From Anaerolineae bacterium (GTDB lineage: Bacteria > Chloroflexota > Anaerolineae > B4-G1 > SLSP01): DNA of 64,000 nt. The stretch is taken from positions 1-64,000 of the forward strand of contig JAPKMR010000011.1 in assembly GCA_026645815.1 (NCBI GenBank), in the 5' to 3' direction. Position numbers and translations under genes: made by a program. Below the pieces are notes generated by a model, which was not told the origin of the DNA, searched no databases, and was given only the letters and a program-made list of their open reading frames with translations. This document shows, in pieces, positions 36,391-44,993 of the stretch (the first letter of the stretch is position 1; each line of letters opens with the position of its first letter).

Positions 36391-36705
36391 ATGGCTCGAA
36401 AACGCATGATGATGTTGGGCGCGGTGCTGGGGCTATTGGCGCTGGCACAGCTGTTTCCTGGCGCACTGTTGCAGGAGGCGGCAGCACAGACACCCACGCT
36501 GGTGCTGCGGCGGCACACGTTTGGTAACGCGGGCGGAAGGGTAGCGGGCGGCAATCTGATGCTCGATGCCACACTGGGCCAGCCCTCGGTGGCAGGGGTA
36601 CTTAATGGTAGCACGTTGCGGTTGAGCGCCGGTTATTGGGCGGCGAACGGCATCGCGCTGCCCGGAGGCAACTATCGGGTGTACCTGCCGCTGGTGATGA
36701 AGTAG
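36391..36705 (+). CDS. Small secreted protein with YLPLV tail
   Basis: This 104-aa protein has a signal peptide (about 1-32, VLGLLALAQLFPGALL), a short domain with LMLDATLGQPSVAGVLNG and LRLSAGYWAANG, and ends YRVYLPLVMK. It follows the GVYG gene by 16 nt with GGAGG upstream, so the two are cotranscribed. The role is unknown. Its main interest is that almost half of it is the GQP/GYW segment plus tail found at the end of larger secreted proteins. Confidence 0.75.
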   Translation: MARKRMMMLGAVLGLLALAQLFPGALLQEAAAQTPTLVLRRHTFGNAGGRVAGGNLMLDATLGQPSVAGVLNGSTLRLSAGYWAANGIALPGGNYRVYLPLVMK

Positions 36706-36789
36706 GCGCGCAAGCCAACCGCAGACGGCTGACCGCGGACCGGAAGATTGCGGAGGACGTGAGTGAGCGCGGGCGGGGTGCGCGAAAAG

Positions 36790-36838
36790 CTTAATGGGCC
36801 ACCACGCCCTGGGAATCCCCCAGGGCGTGGTGATTAAG
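36790..36838. terminator. Long hairpin between converging genes
   Basis: A 14-bp GC-rich stem (CACCACGCCCTGGG) is framed by an outer CTTAAT/ATTAAG pair. It lies between the small YLPLV gene (+) and the gene at 36867-37307 (-), and may end transcription from both sides. Confidence 0.6.
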
Positions 36839-36866
36839 TGGCGCATTGGGCACGCGCTGGCGGCGA

Positions 36867-37307
36867 CTAGGGATCCATGTGATACATGCACACCCAGTAA
36901 TAGCGCTCACCATCCTGACCGAAGAAGTCCCGCAGATCAGCGTCGTCTCCATCAAGATCAACGTAGGTGGTGTCCAAGGTCCATGGCCACGGCACCTGAC
37001 CAAAGAAGTTAGCGTTATCACAGTCAGCCACCGGGAACTTTGCCACAGGCTTGAAGACGATGTGCAGTGCGGTCGCGGTCATGTCCGGGTGGTACTTGCA
37101 CTCAGGGTTATTGCGCCACTCGTGCACGATGCCGTTCGCTGTCTCCATGAAGTAGCCCTCACAGTAGGCATAATAGCCCGGCTCCCACCCCAATTGGTCG
37201 AAGCGGACGAAGATCCCGTTCAGGGCGCCCCCCTTGGCCAGGACAGCGCCGGTAATTACGGTGAGAAGCAGCAAAGCTGCAGCCAGCGCCAAAATGTGTT
37301 TCTTCAT
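36867..37307 (-). CDS. Small secreted protein of unknown function
   Basis: This 146-aa protein has a clear signal peptide (MKKHILALAAALLLLTVITGAVLA, cleaved near residue 24; given here only as landmarks MKKH and AVLA). The mature part contains four cysteines (YCEG, ECKY, DCDN, VCMY), many aromatic residues and an acidic stretch (DLDGDDADL). No family is recognised. AGGAGGG precedes the ATG. Confidence 0.7.
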   Translation of the reverse strand: MKKHILALAAALLLLTVITGAVLAKGGALNGIFVRFDQLGWEPGYYAYCEGYFMETANGIVHEWRNNPECKYHPDMTATALHIVFKPVAKFPVADCDNANFFGQVPWPWTLDTTYVDLDGDDADLRDFFGQDGERYYWVCMYHMDP

Positions 37308-37465
37308 CTCAAGTCCCTCCTTTCAGTGGACCAGACAAGTTTTGGATGAACCATTTCTAGCTAGCAAGCCGTGTCTGATAACAATGCTCCAAAGTCACCC
37401 CCGTTCCTGCCGTGGGACCCCCGTGGCAGCCCGCGCGGACCTCGATCGTGACATCGTGACATGAG

Positions 37466-38068
37466 CTACTCCGGCGGGTACCCCATGAAGCCCCAGCCCC
37501 ACTGAAGGGTGGTTTCAGGCGCCTGGATACCGTAGACCTCATCGCATTGCGCGCGCCAGTACACGACCAACCCGCCTTCAGTCCCCGTGGTCCAGTATCC
37601 GCGTATCGTCTGGAAGCCGGCCCCGGTTGCAGTACAGCCGGTGAGCGCCTCAAAGCGCTCGAGCATCGTGCCCGTCGAACCATCCGGTTGGAGCACCAGC
37701 GGGAACGTCTGCCCGCGAATCCGGTCGCCTGTGCCCGCCGCGAGATGTCCGGTGAAGGTCAGGGGCGTCACCGCGTTGAAGACGGAATCGTAACACGGCA
37801 CACCGGGGATCAGCCCGGGGCCGCTTCCGGGAGAGACCACAGTCACCGTGATCGCATTCCCATCAATCGTCGCCGTCACCATCGCCGGGCAGACGGACAA
37901 ATAGAGGATGTCCTGCTCGCCGTTTTGGCTGCCGGGGGTCGGGTTATTGAGCCAATCCCCACTAAACCCGCTCATCGTATACGCCCCAACCTGCGAATAG
38001 CCATAGTAGGTCATCGTGTCGCTGGCGCTGGCAGGGATAACTAGCAACGTCACCAGCAACACCGTCAA
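37466..38068 (-). CDS. Small secreted protein of unknown function
   Basis: Reading from TTG at 38068 gives 200 aa with a hydrophobic start (LLVTLLVIPASAS) and a mature part with five cysteines and glycine-rich loops. No family is recognised. Ten codons further upstream (38098) there is an in-frame ATA with AAGGAGAGG 7 nt before it. Reading from there adds INRKVWTVVG, which completes an ordinary signal peptide with a positive n-region. So the real start may be a non-standard ATA. Confidence 0.65.
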   Translation of the reverse strand: MTVLLVTLLVIPASASDTMTYYGYSQVGAYTMSGFSGDWLNNPTPGSQNGEQDILYLSVCPAMVTATIDGNAITVTVVSPGSGPGLIPGVPCYDSVFNAVTPLTFTGHLAAGTGDRIRGQTFPLVLQPDGSTGTMLERFEALTGCTATGAGFQTIRGYWTTGTEGGLVVYWRAQCDEVYGIQAPETTLQWGWGFMGYPPE

Positions 38069-38175
38069 ACCGACAACTGTCCATACTTTGCGGTTTATCG
38101 CACCTCTCCTTTCCCGCTAAACTGACTGAAGTATTATTCGAGCCATGATTTTGTTCAACGCTCACCTCCCAAACG

Positions 38176-38403
38176 TCAAAGCGTCGGTGCACCATCACCC
38201 CCTTCCACGGGCGCGGCTTCGGCCTCGCTATCTGGCGGGAGTGACTGCGTCTCGAGGTATTTGAACAGATCCTCCAGACTAGCGAAGCCCAGCAACTCGT
38301 GCGTGTGCGCGTCTTCCAGCGAGACGCGCCATGCATCGCGCGTTTCGCGCACGTGCCATAAGCGCAGCAGATAGGCCTGGTAGGATTTGGGATTCTCGGA
38401 CAT
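38176..38403 (-). CDS. Small conserved-looking protein of unknown function
   Basis: This 75-aa protein reads YLLRLWHVRETRDAWRVSLEDAHTHELLGFASLEDLFKYLE, in pieces YLLRLW, WRVSLED and GFASLEDLF. I recall similar short proteins being widespread in Chloroflexota, without a known role. GGGAGG lies 9 nt before the ATG. No signal peptide. Confidence 0.68.
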   Translation of the reverse strand: MSENPKSYQAYLLRLWHVRETRDAWRVSLEDAHTHELLGFASLEDLFKYLETQSLPPDSEAEAAPVEGGDGAPTL

Positions 38404-38459
38404 CGGCGCCCTCCCGTTTGGTCAAGTTGAGGCGACTGACGTGCCGTGGCGGAAAGGCC

Positions 38460-38753
38460 TTACGGCTTGACACTGACCTCGTAGAGCTCCCGTACTGGCG
38501 GCGCGGAGAAGACGCCCTTGAACCGGGCGAGCTGCTGCAGATAAAAACCGCTGGATTCGGCTGCGATCATATCCGCTTCTGTTTCCCAGAGGAAAATCGA
38601 GATCCCCTTACCGGTCTCGCGGTCCGCCAGCGCGTAGAAACCGTGGAATCCTTTCTCCTGCTCTGAAGCCGGCACCACATGGTCCCGCATGATACTGATA
38701 GCCTCATCCACCTTATCGAGCGGGGTCTGAACAAAAGTGACTCTCGCGTACAT
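38460..38753 (-). CDS. ABM-type (antibiotic biosynthesis monooxygenase-like) small protein
   Basis: This 97-aa protein has the dimeric alpha-beta barrel pattern of the ABM superfamily: YARVTFVQTPLDKVDEAISI, then EKGFHGFYALADRETGKG and ISIFLWETEADM. Members include heme-degrading and quinone-forming monooxygenases and many of unknown role. GGGAGG precedes the ATG. It is upstream of the two unknown small genes in the same direction. Confidence 0.75.
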   Translation of the reverse strand: MYARVTFVQTPLDKVDEAISIMRDHVVPASEQEKGFHGFYALADRETGKGISIFLWETEADMIAAESSGFYLQQLARFKGVFSAPPVRELYEVSVKP

Positions 38754-39053
38754 CGTTGCACCTCCCTGATTGAATGCCAGAATTCGTGTACCGTAGCGTT
38801 AGGATGATCCCAAATCGCGCACCCTGTCGGTCGCCTCACGTTGACCTTCACCCCTACGATAGCACGCCCCTCTCAGCAAACTCTGAAAAGAGTCTAAAAT
38901 AACGCTGAAATCGCTTGAAGTGCAGCCATTTTCACGTTATACTGATATTCAAGGTCTTGTTTCAACAAAAAGGGGAAAATGGCATGGGGCGGGCCGCCTC
39001 CCTCCCCCATAGTCCAGCCTTCCGATAGGGTACCCGCGAAAGGAGGTTCTCCC
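38754..39053. other. Intergenic region with one promoter
   Basis: A 300-bp gap between the divergent ABM-like gene and the STAND/WD40 regulator. I see no RNA gene or repeat in it, only the promoter at 38915-38943 and the ribosome site AAAGGAGG at 39039-39046. Confidence 0.5.
38915..38943 (+). promoter_or_regulatory. Candidate promoter of the STAND/WD40 regulator
   Basis: TTGAAG (38915-38920), 17 nt, TATACT (38938-38943), followed by a leader of about 100 nt to the ATG at 39054. Confidence 0.6.
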
Positions 39054-42000
39054 ATGCCGAACCTGAAAGTCACGCTGCTAGGCCACTTCACCGCCTCCCT
39101 GGATGACACCCCGGTCGAGACGTTCGCCTACGAGAAAGTGCGCGCCTTGCTGGCCTACCTGGTCGTGGAGGCCGCAACACCGCACAGCCGGGGGCACGTT
39201 GCCGACTTGCTCTGGCCGGGCTACCCCGAACGGAGCGCCCGCCAGAACCTCAGCCAGGCGCTCTCCACGCTGCGCGGCGCGTTGGGCGACCGCGACAACG
39301 ATCGGCCGCCTTTCCTGCTGGCAGATCACCGCGAGCTGCAGTTCAACCCCGCGTGCGATCTGTGGCTCGATGTGGAGGCTATGACCGCGCACCTCAACGC
39401 TGTGCAGACGCACGCGCACGCGGCGTTGAGCGAGTGCGCACCCTGCATCGCGCACCTCGAAGCCGCCGCCAGCCTCTATCACGGCGACTTCCTGGCGGAC
39501 CTGCTCGTGGATGACAGCGCGCCCTTCGAGGAATGGGCGCTGCTCAAACGCGAGTCCCTGCGCCGTCACATGCTAGACGCGCTCGAGCAGTTGACCGAGA
39601 GCAACCTCCAACACGGCGACGCGGCAACTGCCCTGAAGTATGCTCGCCGCCAACTCGAACTGGATGCCTGGCGCGAACCGGCCCACCGCCAGGTGATGCG
39701 CGCCCTGGTCCTGAGCGGGCAGCGCACCGCCGCCATCGCCCATTACGAGGAGTGCCGTCGCGCCCTCGCCACCGGCTTGGGCGTGGAACCTGAAGCCGCG
39801 ACGATGGAACTAGCGCAGATCCTCAGGTCCAACACGCTGCCCGAGAGGTCACGGATCTCCGCCGACGCTGGCGCGGGCAAGGTGGATCTGGTCGGGCGGG
39901 CTGTGGGCAATTACCGCATCGTCGAAACCCTGGGAGACAGCGGTATGGCCCACGTCTACAAAGCGTACCACACCCGCCTGGCGCGTTACGTGGTGCTCAA
40001 GTTCATCCGCCCTGAATTGCTCGAACCAGCGGCCTTGCGCGCCTTCGAGAAGGAAGCCAAGACGCTCGCCAGCCTCAACCACCCCAACGTGATCCAGGTT
40101 TATGACTTCGGCGAACTTGAGGACGCCACCCGCCAACCCTACCTGGTGCTGGAGTATATCGTCGGGCGAAGCCTCGCGGATTGGCTGCCCAAAGGGAAGT
40201 CGCTGCCGCTGGAGCAGGTCTGGCCGATTCTCCAGCAGGTGAGCGCCGCCCTCGATTACGCTCACGCGCTTGGCGTCATCCACCGCGACATCAAAGCCGG
40301 CAACGTGATGCTCACGCCCGACGGCCGCGCACTGTTGGGCGATTTCGGCATCTCCATGCTGCGGCGCGCCGATGAGGATGCCACGCACACCAGCACTGCC
40401 AGCGAAACACCGGGCTATTTGGCTCCAGAGGAGGTGGATCACAGCCTCGGTCCGATCGGCCCGGAGACGGATGTGTACGCGCTGGGCGCCGTTGCTTACG
40501 AGATGCTCACCGGTCGCCGTCCCTTTGAGGCCGAGAGCACCCTCACTGGAATGGCGCGGCTTGCGCAGGCCGACCCCACACCGCCGCGCCGGTATGTGGC
40601 CGACCTGCCCATCGCAGTGGAGCAGGTGCTGCTCAAGGCGCTGGCGCGGAATCCGCGGGAACGCTACGCCCAGGCCAGCAGCTTTGTACAGGCGTTGGCT
40701 TCGGCCGCTCCGGAGGCGCCGCCAAGTGGCACGGCCTGGTGGCCGCATTTGGTGGGAGAGCCTGCCCCCGCGCCCGGCGATGCGCCCTTCAAGGGCCTGC
40801 AACACTTCGATGTGGCAGACGCGGACCGCTTCTTTGGACGCGAGGCATTGACGACGCGCCTGGTGCGCCAGGTCATGCCGGTTGCGCCGCACGATCGCCA
40901 CGTGGGACGGGCGCGCTTTCTGGCCATCATCGGGGCGTCGGGCAGCGGCAAATCCTCGCTGGTACGCGCAGGACTGGTTGCCACACTGCAACGCGGCACG
41001 GTCAGCTCCGACGGGCCACCAACCACGGCGCCGCATACAGCCACCATCCTCACCCCCACCGCGCATCCCCTGGAGGCGCTGGCGCTCGCCCTCAGCCGCG
41101 ATAGCGATAGCCTCACCGCGGCAACCACGCTGATGGACGACCTGGCTCGCGACCCCCGCAGCCTGCGGCTTCACTTCCAACAACAGCACCGGCGAAGCGA
41201 CGAAGCGTCAGGGAAAAGGCCAACTCCAAGCAACCACCTGCAACTCCTCGTCATTGATCAATTCGAGGAGATTTTCACGCTCTGCCGCGCCCCTGCCGAG
41301 CGCGAGGCGTTCATCGCCAACCTGCTCAACGCGGCGCAGAGCGACAGCGCGGAGGTGTTCGTGGTGATCACCCTTCGCGCCGACTTCTACGAGCATTGCG
41401 CGGCCTATCCCGAGCTGCGCGAGATGGTGAGCCAGCGCCAGGTCTACATCGGCCCGATGACGGCAGACGGTTTGCGCCACGCGATCGAGGAACCGGCGCA
41501 GCGCGCGGGGTGGACGTTCGAACCGGGACTGGTGGAGCTGCTGCTGCGCGACGTGGGCGTCACTGATGGACAGCAGCCGGAGCCGGGGGCGCTGCCGCTA
41601 CTTTCGCACGCGCTGCTGGAGACGTGGCAACGCCGCCGCGGGCGCACGATGACGCTCGGCGGGTACGCAGAAGCCGGTGGGGTACATGGCGCCATCGCCA
41701 AGACCGCGGAAGCGGTGTACCGACAGCTGGATGCAAAGGAACAGGCGCTGGCGCGCAGCATCTTCCTGCGTCTGACAGAGCTCGGCGAGGGCACCCAGGA
41801 TACGCGCCGACGGGTGACACTGGCGGAGCTGCGCGCGCAGCACCCGGAGGCAGAACTTGTCAATGGGGTACTGGCGCGGCTGGCGGACGCACGCCTGATC
41901 ACGACCGAGCAGGAGACGGCGCAGGTGGCGCATGAGGCGCTCATCCGCGAGTGGCCCACCCTGCGCTGCTGGCTGGAAGCGGACCGCGAGGGCCTGCGGC

Positions 42001-42101
42001 TGCACCGGCACCTCACCGATGCGGCGCAGGCCTGGGAGCGGCTGGAACGCGATCCCGGCGAGCTCTATCGCGGAGCGCGACTGGCGCAAGCCATGGAGTA
42101 G
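39054..42101 (+). CDS. BTAD-Ser/Thr kinase-nSTAND regulator, N-terminal part before amber codon
   Basis: This 1015-aa reading frame starts at 39054 (AAAGGAGG upstream). It has a SARP-type winged helix (about 1-95), a BTAD domain (about 96-250), and a Ser/Thr kinase (about 280-545; LGDSGMAHVYKA, VVLKF, HRDIKAGNVML, GDFGIS, APEEV). Next comes an nSTAND1-type NTPase: FKGLQHFDVADADRFFGRE, Walker A IGASGSGKSSLVRAGL near 625, Walker B LLVIDQFEEIFTL near 731. It stops at TAG in GARLAQAME-stop. In relatives a Trp follows at this place (recalled pattern ALEW), so TGG to TAG is likely. The reading frame continues beyond, uninterrupted, into the WD40 half. It may be a split or dead gene, or be read through. 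Confidence 0.85.
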   Translation: MPNLKVTLLGHFTASLDDTPVETFAYEKVRALLAYLVVEAATPHSRGHVADLLWPGYPERSARQNLSQALSTLRGALGDRDNDRPPFLLADHRELQFNPACDLWLDVEAMTAHLNAVQTHAHAALSECAPCIAHLEAAASLYHGDFLADLLVDDSAPFEEWALLKRESLRRHMLDALEQLTESNLQHGDAATALKYARRQLELDAWREPAHRQVMRALVLSGQRTAAIAHYEECRRALATGLGVEPEAATMELAQILRSNTLPERSRISADAGAGKVDLVGRAVGNYRIVETLGDSGMAHVYKAYHTRLARYVVLKFIRPELLEPAALRAFEKEAKTLASLNHPNVIQVYDFGELEDATRQPYLVLEYIVGRSLADWLPKGKSLPLEQVWPILQQVSAALDYAHALGVIHRDIKAGNVMLTPDGRALLGDFGISMLRRADEDATHTSTASETPGYLAPEEVDHSLGPIGPETDVYALGAVAYEMLTGRRPFEAESTLTGMARLAQADPTPPRRYVADLPIAVEQVLLKALARNPRERYAQASSFVQALASAAPEAPPSGTAWWPHLVGEPAPAPGDAPFKGLQHFDVADADRFFGREALTTRLVRQVMPVAPHDRHVGRARFLAIIGASGSGKSSLVRAGLVATLQRGTVSSDGPPTTAPHTATILTPTAHPLEALALALSRDSDSLTAATTLMDDLARDPRSLRLHFQQQHRRSDEASGKRPTPSNHLQLLVIDQFEEIFTLCRAPAEREAFIANLLNAAQSDSAEVFVVITLRADFYEHCAAYPELREMVSQRQVYIGPMTADGLRHAIEEPAQRAGWTFEPGLVELLLRDVGVTDGQQPEPGALPLLSHALLETWQRRRGRTMTLGGYAEAGGVHGAIAKTAEAVYRQLDAKEQALARSIFLRLTELGEGTQDTRRRVTLAELRAQHPEAELVNGVLARLADARLITTEQETAQVAHEALIREWPTLRCWLEADREGLRLHRHLTDAAQAWERLERDPGELYRGARLAQAME

Positions 42102-42251
42102 ACTTCGGCCCATGCCACAGCCCTCAACGCGCTGGAACAGGAATTCCTGGGCGCCTCACAGGCGGAGGCGGAGCGCCGCCAGGCTGAGCGCGAGGCGCAG
42201 CGGGCCGAGCGCGAGGCGCAGCGGCAACGCGAACTGGAAGCCGCGCGGCAA

Positions 42252-44807
42252 TTGGCGGAGACGGAGCAACGACGAGCGGCGGAGAGCCAGATCGCAACGC
42301 GCAAGTTGCGCTCGCGGGCGCGGATTCTGGCCCTTGCGGCGGTGGGGGTTCTGCTGGCAGCGGTGCTCGCCATGACGCAATGGCGGCAGGCGCGCGAGAC
42401 GGCGCAGGAGAACGCAACGCTGGCGGACGCGAACGCCAACATCGCAGCGACAGCGGTGGCGGTGAGCGAGTTGGAAGCCGGGCAACGCGCCGCGGCGGAC
42501 ACAGCCCGCACTGCGGAAGAAGCTGCCCGCATCGAGGCTGAGGCCGCGCGTACCGATGCGGAACAGGCGCGCGACGAGGCGCAGCAGCAGGCGCGCCGGG
42601 CGCTGGCGACCAAACTGGCGGCTCTAGCAACGGCAAGCGTGGACGACGATTACAGGCTCGCCCTGCTCCTCAGCGCCCAGGCGTATAGCACTTTGGACAT
42701 TCCCCAAACGCGGGGCAGCCTGCTCACGGTTCTGGAACAGCAACCGGCGCTGCGACGAATACTACCCTACGCGAGTGTGGCATGGGGGCTAGATTTGAGT
42801 CCGGATGGGACGCTGATGGCGGCAGGTGGAGCCTCTGTGGCACTAACGGTAGGTACTTTCGGTATCTGGAACATGGCAACCATGGAAGCGATTCTGCCGC
42901 CGGTACAGCTCCTGGACGAAGCCATAGATTACGTAGAATTCAGCCCTGACGGAAAGTCAGTGGCCCTGATCGGTTGCGGCGCGCTCAATGAAGACAGTAG
43001 TTGCGCTCAAGCGGAGATCATTCTGTGGGATGTGGCGCAAAGCGCCGTGCGCTGGCGCGCAACGGGGCACTCGGCGTGGCCAAACTGCATCACGTTCAGC
43101 CCAGATGGGGCAATTCTAGCCACCTCTGCCAATGAGGGCGTGGTATGGCTATGGGACGCCGCCACCGGTCGTGCTATCCAGCAGCTAGATACCCAAGCGA
43201 TCCGGATAGTATCCCTGAGCTACAGTCCTGATGGCGCGACCCTGGCAGCCGGGGCATGTATGGCTTTGGACGAAACAGAACGCTGCGCCCGGGGCGACGT
43301 ACTGTTGTGGGATACGGCCAGCGGCGAATTACGCGCGCAATGGCCCAGCCATACCGGAAATATCCTTGATGTGGCCTTCAGTCCCGACGGCACACTCCTC
43401 GCTGCCGGCGGCTGCGCAGCCTATTACGAATATTGCATCAAGGGCGAAACCGTCATTTGGAATGTAGAGACCGGCGAGCGCCACGGGCCGACGCTGGGCG
43501 GGCACGCGCATGATGTGGGGAGCGTGGCCTTCAGTCCCGATGGCCGCCTGCTGGCAACCGGCGCATCCGATAATCTGTTGCGGCTGTGGGACGTGGCAAC
43601 CGGCGAACCGGCAGCAGAACCGCTGCTGGATCACAACCAGATCACACGAGTTCTCTTCAGCCCGGATGGGAACACGCTGATCACCGCTGGTGAGGGCGCG
43701 ACCATTCGTCTGTGGGACGTCGCCAAACTGCAGGAGACCATGCCCCGGCACAGCGACACGATCCTGGCGCGAACCATGCCACTCGGAGGAATGGCGTTCA
43801 ATTCCGATCAGACCGTTGCCGCTACAGGGTCGTGGTTTACGGGCGAGATCCTGCGCTGGGATTTGGAGACGGGAGCGGCAATCGGCTCGCCGATTGCCGC
43901 CCATACCGGTGCTATCCAGGCCCTGGCATTCAGCCCCGATGACACGCTGCTGGCCTCCGGCGGCTACGATACCCTCATTCGGTTTTGGGATGCGAAGACC
44001 GGGCAAGCGGTCGGGCAACCGATATCCGGGCACACCGGTTTCGTGTACGATGTCCAGTTTAGTCCAGATGGCAAAATTCTGGTTTCTGCCAGCGGCGATG
44101 GAACGGTACGTCTCTGGGATGTAGCCACTGGAAAACCGGTAGGTCCACATCAGGGCATTCTGGGTCAATTAGACGGGATCATTTATGGCGCGGTCTTCAG
44201 CCATGATGGCAGGCGCCTGGCTTTTGGCAGCGCCGGGCCAGAGTCGGTGGTGCGGGTGGTAGACTTCACGGGAGCGCCCGCTGCCACGCAAGTGATCGCT
44301 GAGTGGCGCTCAGACCTGGCGATAACCGGCGTGGCCTTCAGCCCTGATGACACGCGCCTGGCGACGAGCTCCGGCACTCCACACTATAGCCTGATGTTAT
44401 GGGACATCGAAACCAGACAACGCATTGGCGCCCCCCTTTTGGGCCACAAATACACGCCGTGGCGGCCTGTCTTTAGCCCGGACGGTAAAACGCTGGCTTC
44501 CGCCGGATTGGATTCCGCGTTGCGGCTGTGGGATGTGGCGACGGGAGAACCGATCGGCCCTGCGCTGACGATAAATCCGCAGTACATGATGGGGACGATC
44601 ATGAAAGCGATCTTCAGCGACGATGGTCGCACCGTGTACACCGCCAGCCCAGATGGCACCATCCGTGCGTGGAGCGTGGCCCCGGATGCATGGCGCGACG
44701 AGGTCTGCGCGATCGCCAGGCGCAATCTCACGCAGGCCGAATGGGCGCGCTATATGCTGGACATGCCCTACGAGAAGACGTGCCCGGAGTGGCCCGCAGG
44801 GGAGTGA
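42252..44807 (+). CDS. WD40 double-propeller, C-terminal part of the BTAD-kinase-STAND protein
   Basis: The open frame really runs from the codon after the TAG (42102) to 44807, in the same phase as the upstream part. Read from a TTG at 42252 it gives 851 aa. An alpha-helical, Arg/Glu/Ala-rich coiled coil leads to one membrane helix (ILALAAVGVLLAAVLAMTQW), a second coiled region, then 14 WD40 units of the FSPDG ... LWD type (about 42790-44720), enough for two seven-blade propellers. A C-terminal EVCAIARRNLTQAEW closes it. No good ribosome site precedes any start after the TAG, so independent translation is doubtful. With the upstream part the protein would be about 1917 residues. Confidence 0.82.
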   Translation: MAETEQRRAAESQIATRKLRSRARILALAAVGVLLAAVLAMTQWRQARETAQENATLADANANIAATAVAVSELEAGQRAAADTARTAEEAARIEAEAARTDAEQARDEAQQQARRALATKLAALATASVDDDYRLALLLSAQAYSTLDIPQTRGSLLTVLEQQPALRRILPYASVAWGLDLSPDGTLMAAGGASVALTVGTFGIWNMATMEAILPPVQLLDEAIDYVEFSPDGKSVALIGCGALNEDSSCAQAEIILWDVAQSAVRWRATGHSAWPNCITFSPDGAILATSANEGVVWLWDAATGRAIQQLDTQAIRIVSLSYSPDGATLAAGACMALDETERCARGDVLLWDTASGELRAQWPSHTGNILDVAFSPDGTLLAAGGCAAYYEYCIKGETVIWNVETGERHGPTLGGHAHDVGSVAFSPDGRLLATGASDNLLRLWDVATGEPAAEPLLDHNQITRVLFSPDGNTLITAGEGATIRLWDVAKLQETMPRHSDTILARTMPLGGMAFNSDQTVAATGSWFTGEILRWDLETGAAIGSPIAAHTGAIQALAFSPDDTLLASGGYDTLIRFWDAKTGQAVGQPISGHTGFVYDVQFSPDGKILVSASGDGTVRLWDVATGKPVGPHQGILGQLDGIIYGAVFSHDGRRLAFGSAGPESVVRVVDFTGAPAATQVIAEWRSDLAITGVAFSPDDTRLATSSGTPHYSLMLWDIETRQRIGAPLLGHKYTPWRPVFSPDGKTLASAGLDSALRLWDVATGEPIGPALTINPQYMMGTIMKAIFSDDGRTVYTASPDGTIRAWSVAPDAWRDEVCAIARRNLTQAEWARYMLDMPYEKTCPEWPAGE

Positions 44808-44993
44808 GGGCTGAAGACGGCCGAAGACCGGGGACGGGCAAATTGCGGATTGGGGATCGGGGGGCGCTGAGGCGGCTGAGATGAAAGCAGCAGCACAGTC
44901 TTAACAAGTTCCAAATAAACGGCGTGTAGAATGTAAGGAAGGAAATCTGCGCTACAATAGACACAAGAATGGCTGCTGCGGTATGGGATAGCG

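Noticed and set aside
39849..41189. A 446-codon open frame antisense to the STAND regulator
   Set aside because: A shadow of a GC-rich gene; the opposite strand carries intact kinase and NTPase motifs.
44808..44993. Degenerate GACCG/GAAGACGG stretch as a repeat or RNA gene
   Set aside because: A loosely similar stretch is at 36710-36775, but the match is too weak and low in complexity to define an element.
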